Below, piece after piece: positions 7,295 through 15,151 of a stretch of DNA of 64,000 nt. Position 1 is the stretch's first letter; the number at the start of each line of letters is the position of its first letter. Position numbers and translations under genes: made by a program. The stretch covers positions 62,001 through 126,000 of the forward strand of contig BBYL01000033.1 of assembly GCA_001570385.1 (NCBI GenBank), read 5' to 3'. The notes beneath the pieces are model-generated. The model ran no database searches and was not told the origin of the DNA. It was given only the letters and a program-made list of their open reading frames with translations. This stretch comes from Microtetraspora glauca (lineage in GTDB: Bacteria > Actinomycetota > Actinomycetes > Streptosporangiales > Streptosporangiaceae).

Positions 7295-8479
7295 GTGCCG
7301 ATTGACGACCAGCCGCCCATAACCCGATATAGGTGGCTCGATGCGTTGCGGGGGCTGGGCGCGACCGCGGTGCTCCTCGAACACATGACGTACCGTTTCC
7401 TGCCCGATGTCCGACCGACCTGGTTCAACCTGGGCAACTACGGCGTACTGGTGTTCTTCCTGGTCAGCGGGTACATCATCCCCGCATCGCTGGAGCGCAG
7501 GGGCGACGTGCGGGCGTTCTGGATCGGCCGGGTCTTCCGCCTCTATCCGCTGTACGTCCTGACCATCGTGATCGTCCTCGCGATGGCCTCGATCGCGCCG
7601 TTGCGCAAGAACATCGACCTCGTCGGGCACATCACGATGCTGATGGAGGTCACCGGCTCCTGGGCGTTCACCGAGCCGATGTGGACGCTGTCCTACGAGA
7701 TGGTCTTCTACATCCTCGTCACCGCCCTGTTCGTGGCGGGCGTGCACCGGCGCAGCGGGTTGTTCGCCCTGGCGTTCGGGCTGCTGTCGGTCCTGGTGGC
7801 CTTCGCCATGCCGACCCGGGGCCTGCTCGGCGGTCCGGTGGTGCCCGTCGTCGTGCTGGCGGTGCTCCTGGCCGGCCTGGGCGGCGTCCTGTTCGGCTCC
7901 GGGAGGGTCCGTACGGCGGGAGCGGTGATCCTGGGCACGCTCGCCATCGCGCTCGTCGTGGTGGGCAGCCGTGTGCCCTGGCAGGGGGCGATGGTCCTGG
8001 CGGTCATGTTCACCGGCACGGTGATCCACCGATGGGAGCGCGGTCAGGGATCGGGGATCTGGCCCGTACTGGGGGTGGCGTTCCTGATCTGCCTGACCCC
8101 TTTCATGAAGCCGGTGACCGTGAACGGGATGGCCAACCTGATGACGGTCGCCCTGGCCGGGGGCACGTTCTGCCTCTTCTACGCCCTGCGCGGCCGGCAC
8201 CTCCCGTACGGCCTGGCCTGGCTGGGGTTGATCAGCTATTCGGTCTACATGTTGCACATGCCGTTGCTGCGGCTCTTCTTCTTCGTCGCGGGCGATCCGC
8301 TCAGGTTCCCCGTGGTGGTCCAACTCGGGCTCGGCCTCGGCGTCCTCGCCGCCGTGTGCGGTGTGAGCTGGCTGACCTACCGGTTCGTCGAGCTGCCGAT
8401 GCAGCGGGTCGGCCGCCGCCTGGCGAAGGGACGCCCCGCGGTCCCCTCCCCTCCCCGGGACCGCATTACCATTGGTTAG
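7295..8479 (+). CDS. Acyltransferase 3 family membrane protein (OafA/YrhL-like)
   Basis: Integral membrane acyltransferase that O-acylates a surface glycan, lipid or natural product. The 394-residue protein has about ten hydrophobic segments. It begins with the family hallmark RWLDALRGLGA, followed by the catalytic-type His in LLEHMTYRFLP and the conserved FLVSGYII. Arg in FWIGRVFRLYPLY is also typical. The GTG start is preferred because the only nearby ATG is out of frame. The acceptor substrate is not predictable from context. Confidence 0.92.
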   Translation: MPIDDQPPITRYRWLDALRGLGATAVLLEHMTYRFLPDVRPTWFNLGNYGVLVFFLVSGYIIPASLERRGDVRAFWIGRVFRLYPLYVLTIVIVLAMASIAPLRKNIDLVGHITMLMEVTGSWAFTEPMWTLSYEMVFYILVTALFVAGVHRRSGLFALAFGLLSVLVAFAMPTRGLLGGPVVPVVVLAVLLAGLGGVLFGSGRVRTAGAVILGTLAIALVVVGSRVPWQGAMVLAVMFTGTVIHRWERGQGSGIWPVLGVAFLICLTPFMKPVTVNGMANLMTVALAGGTFCLFYALRGRHLPYGLAWLGLISYSVYMLHMPLLRLFFFVAGDPLRFPVVVQLGLGLGVLAAVCGVSWLTYRFVELPMQRVGRRLAKGRPAVPSPPRDRITIG

Positions 8480-8607
8480 CGCGAGTGGGTAGCGGAGAAT
8501 ACGTACCCATATGGGGGTTTATCCCCTCACGACGTGGTCGCTCCCTTGGGCATCCTGATGGTGGAAGAAAAACCACCACGACCAGCGAGGATCTCCCGAA
8601 GGACGAC

Positions 8608-8805
8608 ATGATGTGCAAGCACCGGCCTTCCTGCCCTCCCGCCTCCGCCTCCGACCACGAGGCGGCCATCCTGGTGGCCTACCACCCGGAGCAGGGCTGG
8701 GGCCTGCTTTGCAACGGCGTGGTGGTCTTCGACGACAGCGGTGAGCTGCTGCCCGACGGGCGCAGTGTCCCGGCCGACCGGAAGCTTTCGGGGTGTGCGG
8801 CATGA
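8608..8805 (+). CDS. DUF5999 family small protein
   Basis: This 65-residue protein starts at tandem ATGs (8608 and 8611) and overlaps the next gene by 4 nt (ATGA). It carries CKHRPSCPP with two closely spaced cysteines, then HPEQGWGLLCNGVVVFDDSG. It resembles small Streptomyces proteins annotated DUF5999, usually coupled to an RsbW-like ATP-binding gene, as here. No function is known to me. The three cysteines and one histidine could bind a metal. Confidence 0.82.
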   Translation: MMCKHRPSCPPASASDHEAAILVAYHPEQGWGLLCNGVVVFDDSGELLPDGRSVPADRKLSGCAA

Positions 8806-9350
8806 CCATCGACATCGCGGCCGCGGGCGTGCGGAACGCCCCGGCCACTTCGGCGTTCTCGGCACGGCGGACCTGGGCCGTCGACTGGGACCGCGCGTGG
8901 GTCAAGGCCGAGACCGAGGCCGTCCGGCCCTCCCGCGAGTCTGAGCGTGCGCCCGAGGAGCTCACCGCCACCTGGGAGCTGCCGCAGCGCCTGGCCTCCA
9001 CCTGCATGGCGAGGCGCGTGACCCGCGCCCGCCTCAGCACGTGGGGCCTGCCGCAGGACACGATCGACGTCGCCGAACTGCTCGTCAGCGAGCTGGCCGG
9101 CAACGCGCTGCGCCACACCCACGGCCCCGTCCAGCTCTCCCTCTTCTTCACGGAGGGCCTGCTGCGCTGCGAGGTCGAGGACGCCGACCGGAACCCGCCG
9201 CGCATCCGCGAGGCGGACGACGACGACGAGCGGGGTCGCGGGCTGGGCATGCTCGACCTGCTCTCCTGCTGCTGGGGTAGCGACCCCACGCCCACCGGCA
9301 AGATCGTGTGGTTCGAGCTGTCGGCACGCTCAGACGTCGGCCTCCGGTAG
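8802..9350 (+). CDS. RsbW/anti-sigma-like serine kinase (ATP-binding, HATPase_c_2)
   Basis: GHKL-fold protein like the anti-sigma serine kinases of partner-switching systems. The N-box reads VSELAGNALRHTHGP. The second ATP-binding segment is VEDADRNPPRI and the G-box is DERGRGLGMLDLL. About 60 low-conservation residues precede the domain. The ATG at 8802 overlaps the DUF5999 stop, implying translational coupling; a GTG at 8793 in the same frame is less likely. Its 3' end overlaps the convergent gene by 21 nt. Actinomycetes encode many such proteins without adjacent sigma factors. Confidence 0.88.
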   Translation: MTIDIAAAGVRNAPATSAFSARRTWAVDWDRAWVKAETEAVRPSRESERAPEELTATWELPQRLASTCMARRVTRARLSTWGLPQDTIDVAELLVSELAGNALRHTHGPVQLSLFFTEGLLRCEVEDADRNPPRIREADDDDERGRGLGMLDLLSCCWGSDPTPTGKIVWFELSARSDVGLR

Positions 9351-9758
9351 GAGGCCGAGCTGGGCCAGCAGCTCAAGCTGGTCGAAATAGAAGCGCATGC
9401 TGACCATGAGGCCGTCCTCGACCGTGCACATGGCGCAACAGCGGAGCTGGATGGGCCGTCCCGTTCCGGGGACCGCGCGGCCGCCGGGCATCAGATAGGT
9501 GCCCTCGTGGGTGCCGACCATCATCAGCTCCTCGGCCGCGAGGTCGCCGTGGTCGACCGTCTCCCACACGATCGCGCGGACGTCCGGGAACGCGGCGAAG
9601 AACTGCCCGATGTACGAGGCGATCTCCTCGTGTCCCTCCGCCGGGCCCTCGGGGCTGATCCACACCGCGGCCGGGCTGACATTGCGCAGCAGCGCGTCGA
9701 TGTCGTGGTCGTTGAACGCGGCCGTATGCCTGTCCAGAACCTCCCGGGCCTGGGTCAT
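9330..9758 (-). CDS. SnoaL-like / nuclear transport factor 2-fold protein
   Basis: The 142-residue alpha+beta-barrel protein begins with the family's helical pattern VLDRHTAAFNDHDIDALL, followed by WISPEGPAEGHEEIASYI and the closing strands GLMVSMRFYFDQLELLAQLG. The family includes polyketide cyclases, epoxide hydrolases and stress-linked ester cyclases, and family members are often just ligand pockets. It is convergent with and overlaps the end of the RsbW-like gene. No biosynthetic neighbours suggest a substrate. Confidence 0.82.
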   Translation of the reverse strand: MTQAREVLDRHTAAFNDHDIDALLRNVSPAAVWISPEGPAEGHEEIASYIGQFFAAFPDVRAIVWETVDHGDLAAEELMMVGTHEGTYLMPGGRAVPGTGRPIQLRCCAMCTVEDGLMVSMRFYFDQLELLAQLGLLPEADV

Positions 9759-9929
9759 GGCGCCCCCTTCCCGCCGGTGGTCGTCGTACCGTTCCCCCTG
9801 CGCGCCCCCTACGCGAAATGGTACGACGCACCGGCGGGACCCCCCGGCCCCAGCTACGAGACCCAGCGACGGGACAGCTACGGGACGCTGCGGCGACCCA
9901 TAGCTGGTGAACTCCTGAAGAGCGCGAAA

Positions 9930-11357
9930 TCACGGAGCGACCTCGACCAGGTCCACGCCGAGAAGGTCGGCCACGGCGCGCAGCTCGGCCGCGCGGTGCC
10001 CGACGCCGAGCGCCCAATGGTGGGAGATCCCGGTGGCGCTCCACTGGTCGACCCACTCCCCGGGGTCGCAGCCGAAGTCGACCCGCGAGGTGGTGTTGCC
10101 GATCCGCAGCAGCGGGCCGTCCACGACCTCGCCCTCGGACACGACGAAACCGAACCTGCCGTCGGGCTTGTGCAGCAGCCCGAACGCGGTGACCGGACCG
10201 TGCGCCACGTCGAACTCGACCGACACGCCCCAACCGCGCTTCCCGTGGTAGACGCCGAGCCCGCGCAGCAGCGGGCGCCGGGCGCTGATGGCCAGGTGGG
10301 CCGGCCCGTCGTGGCCCATCTCGACGTGTCCACGGGTGAAGTCGAGCGCCTGCAGTTCGGTGAACGAGCCGCCGCCGCCCAGCCGGTCCATGATCATCAT
10401 CGCCAGCGAGGTGCGCAGCTCGTACTCGCCGGCCGTGGGCACACCCCGGGCCGTGAGCAGCGAGGCGCCGAGGATCATCCCGGCGCCCAGCCGCTCGTGG
10501 ATCTCGCCGTCCAGACCGCGGTGGTAGTACGCGAGGCTGTCCAGCGAGAAGTCGTCCACCAGCCGGTCGAGGCCGACGGACACGCGTGCCGCCCAGGAGA
10601 AGTCGTCCTCGTTGACCGTGTCGGCCAGCTCGAAGACGTCCCTGGCCAGGTCCATCCGCTGCGTGACCTCGGAGTCGGTGACCTTCTCCACCCGTACGCG
10701 GAGGTCGTCGAACTCCAGGACCTCGACGTGACCGCCGAGGTTGGCGGTGACGAGGGTGAGGTCGGTCGCGACGTCGAGCATGCCCGGGTAGAGGTGGCCC
10801 ATCAGGCCGTGCCGTCCGCGGCGAAGCGCCGCCCGCACCCCCGCCGCCCTGACCCAGCGGCCGATCTTCGACCAGGCCCGCTCGTCCTCCAGGTAGCCGG
10901 AGACCGAGCGGAACGGGATGCCGCAGCGGGTGAAGGCGTTCGCCATCTCCGGCAGCGGGCAGGCGCCGCAGTACGCGAGCCACTGCCCGGTGTCGAAGGT
11001 GGCGTGCTCCATCGACTCGGTCGGCTGCAGGTTGATCAGCAGCACCGGAGCGCCGCTGCGCTGCGCGACGGGGACGAGCATCGTCGCCGTCATGTACGTG
11101 GTGAGGAAGCCGACGATGATGTCGCAGCCCGCCTCGCGCAGCCGCTCCGCCGCCGCCGCGCCCTCCTGGGCGTCGGAGATGAAGCCCACGTCCACGACGT
11201 CGCAGCCGAGATCGCGCATCCGTTCCGACACGCGGTCGGCGGAGCGCCGCAACTGCGGCAGCAGGTCGGGGAACTGCGGCCAGTACGCGCCGAGTCCCCC
11301 GGCGACCAGCCCTACTCGCGTGCGCGGAGGGCTGATCCGATCCAGCTCGATGGTCAT
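9930..11357 (-). CDS. L-fucose/L-arabinose isomerase-family protein in the rhamnose locus
   Basis: The 475-residue protein has the FucI/AraA fold signature: an N-terminal Rossmann-like region (RVGLVAGGLGAYWPQF), GFLTTYMTATMLVPVAQRS, and a C-terminal beta-domain (SVEFDVAHGPVTAFGLLHKPDGRF). Enzymes of this family convert aldoses to ketoses with a Mn ion held by Glu/Glu/His; candidate acidic residues lie around GLDGEIHERLG and TAGEYELRTSLAMMI. It is the last gene of the leftward rhamnose arm, separated from the aldolase gene by a strong hairpin. GAGAGGA lies about 6 nt before the ATG. It may extend the locus to a second sugar such as L-fucose or L-arabinose; its substrate is uncertain. Confidence 0.85.
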   Translation of the reverse strand: MTIELDRISPPRTRVGLVAGGLGAYWPQFPDLLPQLRRSADRVSERMRDLGCDVVDVGFISDAQEGAAAAERLREAGCDIIVGFLTTYMTATMLVPVAQRSGAPVLLINLQPTESMEHATFDTGQWLAYCGACPLPEMANAFTRCGIPFRSVSGYLEDERAWSKIGRWVRAAGVRAALRRGRHGLMGHLYPGMLDVATDLTLVTANLGGHVEVLEFDDLRVRVEKVTDSEVTQRMDLARDVFELADTVNEDDFSWAARVSVGLDRLVDDFSLDSLAYYHRGLDGEIHERLGAGMILGASLLTARGVPTAGEYELRTSLAMMIMDRLGGGGSFTELQALDFTRGHVEMGHDGPAHLAISARRPLLRGLGVYHGKRGWGVSVEFDVAHGPVTAFGLLHKPDGRFGFVVSEGEVVDGPLLRIGNTTSRVDFGCDPGEWVDQWSATGISHHWALGVGHRAAELRAVADLLGVDLVEVAP

Positions 11358-11409
11358 GGCACGTCCTCTCGGGGGATGGCGTCGGAACGTCGAGGAACGA
11401 TCGCCGGCA

Positions 11410-11447
11410 CGCCGAGGACCGGCGCGGAGAACGCCCGGTCCTCGGCG
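11410..11447. terminator. 13-bp perfect hairpin between rhaD and the isomerase-like gene
   Basis: CGCCGAGGACCGG (11410-11422) pairs perfectly with 11435-11447 around a 12-nt loop. No T-run follows on the minus strand. It could be an intrinsic terminator of the GC-rich actinobacterial kind, or an mRNA-processing or stabilising element that lowers expression of the last gene. Confidence 0.6.
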
Positions 11448-11463
11448 CGAAGAACGCCGTTGC

Positions 11464-13542
11464 TCAACGAAGGAAGGCCGCCGCCACTCCGGCGTCGACC
11501 GGGATGTGCAGTCCGGTGGTCAGCGACAGGTCGCCGCCGGTGACGGCGAACACCGCCGCCGCGATGTGCTCGGGCAGCACCTCGCGCTTGAGCAGGGTCC
11601 GCTGGGCGTAGAACTCGCCGAGCTTCTCCTCCGGCACGCCGTACACGGCGGCGCGGTTGGCACCCCAGCCCGAGGAGAAGATGCCCGAGCCGCGGACCAC
11701 GCCGTCGGGGTTGATCCCGTTGACGCGGATGCCGTACTCGCCCAGCTCGGCCGCGAGCAGCCGTACCTGGTGCGCCTGGTCGGCCTTCGCCGCGCCGTAC
11801 GCGACGTTGTTGGGGCCGGCGAAGACCGAGTTCTTGGACGAGATGTAGACGATGTCTCCGCCCATGCCCTGGTCGATCATGATCCGGGCGCCCTCCCTGG
11901 AGACCAGGAAGGATCCGCGCGCCATCACGTCGTGCTGCAGGTCCCAGTCCTGGACCGTGGTCTCCAGCAGCGAGCGCGAGAGTGACAGGCCGGCGTTGTT
12001 GACGATCAGGTCGACGCCGCCGAAGGCCAGCGCGGCCTGCCCGAACGCGGCGGCGATCTGCTCCTCGCCGCTCACGTCCACACCCACGGCCACCGCGACG
12101 TCCGCGGCCCGGTACGCGCGGGCGCCGAGCTCGGCGGCGACCTTCTCCGCCGCGGCGAGGTCGCGGTCGGCGACGACCACGCAGGCCCCCTCGGCGGCGA
12201 GGCGGCGCGCGGTGGCGGCCCCGATGCCGGACCCGCCGCCGGTGACCAGGGCCACCCGCCCGGCCAGCGGCTTGGGCGCGGGCAGGCGGCGCAGCTTGGC
12301 CTCCTCCAGCTCCCAGTACTCGATCCGGAACTTCTCCGCCTCGGGGATCGGCGCGTAGGAGGAGACGGCCTCGGCGCCGCGCATCACGTTGACGGCGTTG
12401 AGGTAGAACTCGCCGGCCACCCGGGCGGTCTGCTTGTCCTTGCCGAAGGAGAACATGCCGACGCCGGGGACCAGCACGATCGCCGGGTCGGCGCCGCGCA
12501 TGGCCGGGGAGTCGGGCGACGCGTTCCGGTCGTAGTACGCGCGGTACTCCTCGCGGTAGACCGCGTGCAGCTCGCGGAGCCGGGCCGCGGCCTCCTCCGG
12601 CGACGCGGTCGCGGGGAGGTCGAGCACGAGCGGGGCGACCTTGGTACGGAGGAAGTGGTCCGGGCAGGACGTGCCGAGCGCGGCCAGGCGGGGGTGCTCG
12701 GCCCGGGACAGGAACTCCAGCAGCTCCGGGGTGTCGGTGAAGTGGCCGACCTGCCGCGCGTCGGTGCTCGCCAGGCCGCGGATGAGCGGGAACAGCGCGG
12801 CGGCCCGCGCGTGCCTGTCCTCCTCCGCCAGCGGTTCGTAACCGGGCAGGACCGGCCCGAAGGGCTCCGGCCTGCCGTGCTCGGCGATGTACGCCTCGGC
12901 GGTACGGATGATCTCAAGCGAGTTCGCCTGGCACGCGTCGGAGGTGTCGGCCCAGGCGGTGATGCCGTGGCCGCCCAGGATGCACCCGATGGCCTGCGGG
13001 TGCTCCCTCCTGATCGCGGCGATGTCCAGGCCGAGCTGGAAACCGGGCCGCCGCCAGGGCACCCAGACCACCCGGTCACCGAAGATCCGCCGGGTCAGCT
13101 CCTCGCCGTCGGCGGCGGTCGCGATCGCGATGCCCGCGTCCGGGTGGAGGTGGTCCACGTGCGCGGCCTCCACCAGGCCGTGCATGGCGGTGTCGATGGA
13201 CGGCGCCGCGCCACGCTGTGTCCGGCCCGGCTCCGCCACCCCGCCCAGGCCGAACGCGCAGAAGTCGAACGCGGCGACCATCTCGTCCTCGCGCTCGACG
13301 CCCGGGTAGACGCCGGTCAGCGCGCGCAGCCGGTCGAGCCGGAGTACGGCGAGGCCGGACTCGGCCAGCGTGCCGAGGTCGCCGCCGGACCCCTTGACCC
13401 ACATCAACTCGACGTCGGAGCCGGTCACCGGGTCCACGGCCACACCCTTGGCCGAGGTGTTACCCCCGGCGAAGTTGGTGTTCCGGGGGTCGGCCCCGAG
13501 TGCGTGCGACCGGTTCAGCAGCTCTTCAACCGGCGAAGTCAT
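11464..13542 (-). CDS. rhaD: Bifunctional rhamnulose-1-phosphate aldolase / short-chain lactaldehyde dehydrogenase
   Basis: Two-domain catabolic enzyme of 692 residues. The N-terminal half is a class II (zinc) aldolase that splits L-rhamnulose 1-phosphate into DHAP and L-lactaldehyde; the metal-binding region is visible in VEAAHVDHLHPDAG. From about residue 430 a classical short-chain dehydrogenase follows with the cofactor loop VTGGGSGIGAAT, NNAG and the catalytic YGAAK, expected to oxidise lactaldehyde to lactate. This fusion is the usual form in Gram-positive rhamnose pathways. It lies directly downstream of rhaI in the same operon. Confidence 0.93.
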   Translation of the reverse strand: MTSPVEELLNRSHALGADPRNTNFAGGNTSAKGVAVDPVTGSDVELMWVKGSGGDLGTLAESGLAVLRLDRLRALTGVYPGVEREDEMVAAFDFCAFGLGGVAEPGRTQRGAAPSIDTAMHGLVEAAHVDHLHPDAGIAIATAADGEELTRRIFGDRVVWVPWRRPGFQLGLDIAAIRREHPQAIGCILGGHGITAWADTSDACQANSLEIIRTAEAYIAEHGRPEPFGPVLPGYEPLAEEDRHARAAALFPLIRGLASTDARQVGHFTDTPELLEFLSRAEHPRLAALGTSCPDHFLRTKVAPLVLDLPATASPEEAAARLRELHAVYREEYRAYYDRNASPDSPAMRGADPAIVLVPGVGMFSFGKDKQTARVAGEFYLNAVNVMRGAEAVSSYAPIPEAEKFRIEYWELEEAKLRRLPAPKPLAGRVALVTGGGSGIGAATARRLAAEGACVVVADRDLAAAEKVAAELGARAYRAADVAVAVGVDVSGEEQIAAAFGQAALAFGGVDLIVNNAGLSLSRSLLETTVQDWDLQHDVMARGSFLVSREGARIMIDQGMGGDIVYISSKNSVFAGPNNVAYGAAKADQAHQVRLLAAELGEYGIRVNGINPDGVVRGSGIFSSGWGANRAAVYGVPEEKLGEFYAQRTLLKREVLPEHIAAAVFAVTGGDLSLTTGLHIPVDAGVAAAFLR

Positions 13543-13557
13543 GAAATATCCCCCAAA

Positions 13558-13638
13558 GTGTTCTCAGGCGTCACGGTTGCGCGGTGCCTCGGTGTTCTCA
13601 GGCGTCACGGTTGCCGCGGTGCCTCGGTGTTCTCAGGC
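13558..13638. repeat. 34/35-bp tandem repeat (2.3 copies) across the rhaI stop and rhaD leader
   Basis: Units at 13558-13591 and 13592-13626 differ by one inserted base. A partial third copy (13627-13638) covers the rhaI stop codon itself. Read on the coding strand, the rhaI end sequence GCCTGAGAACAC is repeated twice more after the true stop, filling the rhaI-rhaD spacer up to about 15 nt before the rhaD ATG. Confidence 0.88.
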
Positions 13639-14790
13639 ACCCCAGCCGGCCTGCCGGCCGCCCACTCGCTCGGTGCGGATCTTCTCGAAGTAACCCGAGC
13701 GGGCGTACGCCGCCATCGGGTCGCGGTCCAGGCCCTGCTCCTCGCGGAGCTCGGCGAGCAGCGGGCGGACGTCGGTGTTGTAGGCGTCCATCAGGACCGC
13801 GTTCGCGCCGAGCACGTCGCCCGCCGCCTGCGCCGCGGCCAGCGCGTCGCCGTCCACGAGCAGTGCCTTGGCGGTGGCCTCCTGCACGTTCATCACCGAC
13901 CGGATCTGGCCGGGGATCTTCGGCTCGATGTTGTGGCACTGGTCCAACATGAACGCCACGCCGGAGTCCGGGCCGTACCCGCCGCCGCGCACGACCTCGT
14001 ACATGATGCGGAAGAGCTGGAACGGGTCGGCCGCGCCCACCATCAGGTCGTCGTCGGCGTAGAAGCGGGAGTTGAAGTCGAACCCGCCGAGTTTCCCCTC
14101 GCGCAGCAGGAACGCCACGATGAACTCGATGTTCGTCCCCGGCGCGTGGTGCCCGGTGTCCACCACGACCTGGGCCTTGGGCCCGAGTCGCAGGCAGTGC
14201 GCGTACGCCGTGCCCCAGTCGGGCACGTCGGTGACGTAGAACGCGGGCTCGAAGAACTTGTACTCCAGCAGGAAGCGCTGCCCCTCACCCAGCCGGTCGT
14301 ACACGGCGGAGAGCGCCTCCGCGAGCCGGTCCTGGCGGGCGCGGATGTCGTCCTGGCCGGGATAGTTCGTCCCGTCGGAGAACCACAGCTTCAGCGTGTC
14401 GGACCCGGTGAGGTCCATGATGTCCACGCACTCCAGCAGGTGGTCCAGGGCCTTGCGGCGCACCGCCGGGTCCGGGTTGGTGACGCTGCCCAGCCGGTAG
14501 TCGTCGTCCTGGAAGACGTTGGAGTTGATCGCGCCGATCCGCACGCCCAGCTCGGACGCGTGCCTGGCCAGATCGCCGTAGTCGTCCACCTTGTCCCACG
14601 GGATGTGCAGCGAGACCCGCGGCGCCACTCCCGTGAACGCGTGCACCTGGGCGGCGTCCGCCAGCTTCTCGTACGGGTCGCGCGGCACGCCCTCCTGCGC
14701 GAACACCTTGAACCGGGTGCCGCTGTTGCCGTACGCCCACGACGGCGTCTCGATGGACTGCTGCCGCAGCGCCGCCTTGATGTCGCTCAT
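13633..14790 (-). CDS. rhaI: L-rhamnose isomerase (RhaI, Gram-positive type)
   Basis: Metal-dependent TIM-barrel isomerase (385 residues) converting L-rhamnose to L-rhamnulose in the cytoplasm, the first catabolic step. Recognisable stretches include APRVSLHIPWDK, SVTNPDPAVRRKALDH, LLEYKFFEPAFY and VDTGHHAPGTNIEFI; Glu, Asp and His residues in the last two match the metal site of the xylose-isomerase-like fold. It lies between rhaM and rhaD, all leftward, consistent with one transcript. Length and order match actinobacterial rha operons. Confidence 0.95.
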   Translation of the reverse strand: MSDIKAALRQQSIETPSWAYGNSGTRFKVFAQEGVPRDPYEKLADAAQVHAFTGVAPRVSLHIPWDKVDDYGDLARHASELGVRIGAINSNVFQDDDYRLGSVTNPDPAVRRKALDHLLECVDIMDLTGSDTLKLWFSDGTNYPGQDDIRARQDRLAEALSAVYDRLGEGQRFLLEYKFFEPAFYVTDVPDWGTAYAHCLRLGPKAQVVVDTGHHAPGTNIEFIVAFLLREGKLGGFDFNSRFYADDDLMVGAADPFQLFRIMYEVVRGGGYGPDSGVAFMLDQCHNIEPKIPGQIRSVMNVQEATAKALLVDGDALAAAQAAGDVLGANAVLMDAYNTDVRPLLAELREEQGLDRDPMAAYARSGYFEKIRTERVGGRQAGWGA

Positions 14791-14802
14791 CGAACCCCCG
14801 GT

Positions 14803-15120
14803 TCAGTCGAGATGGAAAACTTCGCGGAGGGCGACCATGCCCTCGTCCGGAGCGCCGTCGAGCTCCTCGAAGAACGGCGCCATCTCGGCCTGCCAGCGGG
14901 CGTTGACGTCCCGCTCGGCCATCGCTGCCCGCGCCGCCTCGAAGTCGTCGGTCTCCAGATAGCCCACGAGGAGGCCGTCCTCGCGGAGGAACAGCGAGTA
15001 GTTGTGCCAGCCGGTCTCGCTCAGGGCCTCCCGCATCTCCGGCCACACCGCCTGGTGGCGCTCGCGGTACTCCTCCAGCCGGTCCGGCCGGACCCTGAGC
15101 AGGAAGCAGACGCGCTGCAT
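14803..15120 (-). CDS. rhaM: L-rhamnose mutarotase
   Basis: Small dimeric alpha/beta ferredoxin-like protein (105 residues) that interconverts alpha and beta anomers of L-rhamnose, speeding entry to the isomerase. The family pattern is clear: RERHQAVWPEM near residue 25 with the catalytic-type His, then GWHNYSLFLRED and LVGYLETDDF. I start at ATG 15120 because GAGGAA lies 7 nt upstream; a GTG at 15126 would place the same site too close. It sits between rhaS and rhaI with short spacers. Confidence 0.94.
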   Translation of the reverse strand: MQRVCFLLRVRPDRLEEYRERHQAVWPEMREALSETGWHNYSLFLREDGLLVGYLETDDFEAARAAMAERDVNARWQAEMAPFFEELDGAPDEGMVALREVFHLD

Positions 15121-15151
15121 GATCACGTTCCTCGCTGTTCCGTACGCGGGA

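Noticed and set aside
7333..8602. Upstream part of the 7333-8805 plus-strand open frame
   Set aside because: It overlaps the acyltransferase gene in another frame and is Arg/Gly-rich. Only the last 65 codons (from 8608) look like a real protein.
9759..9929. 171-bp gap between the SnoaL-like and isomerase-like genes searched for a small gene or RNA
   Set aside because: No start with ribosome site, no hairpin or promoter-like element stood out.
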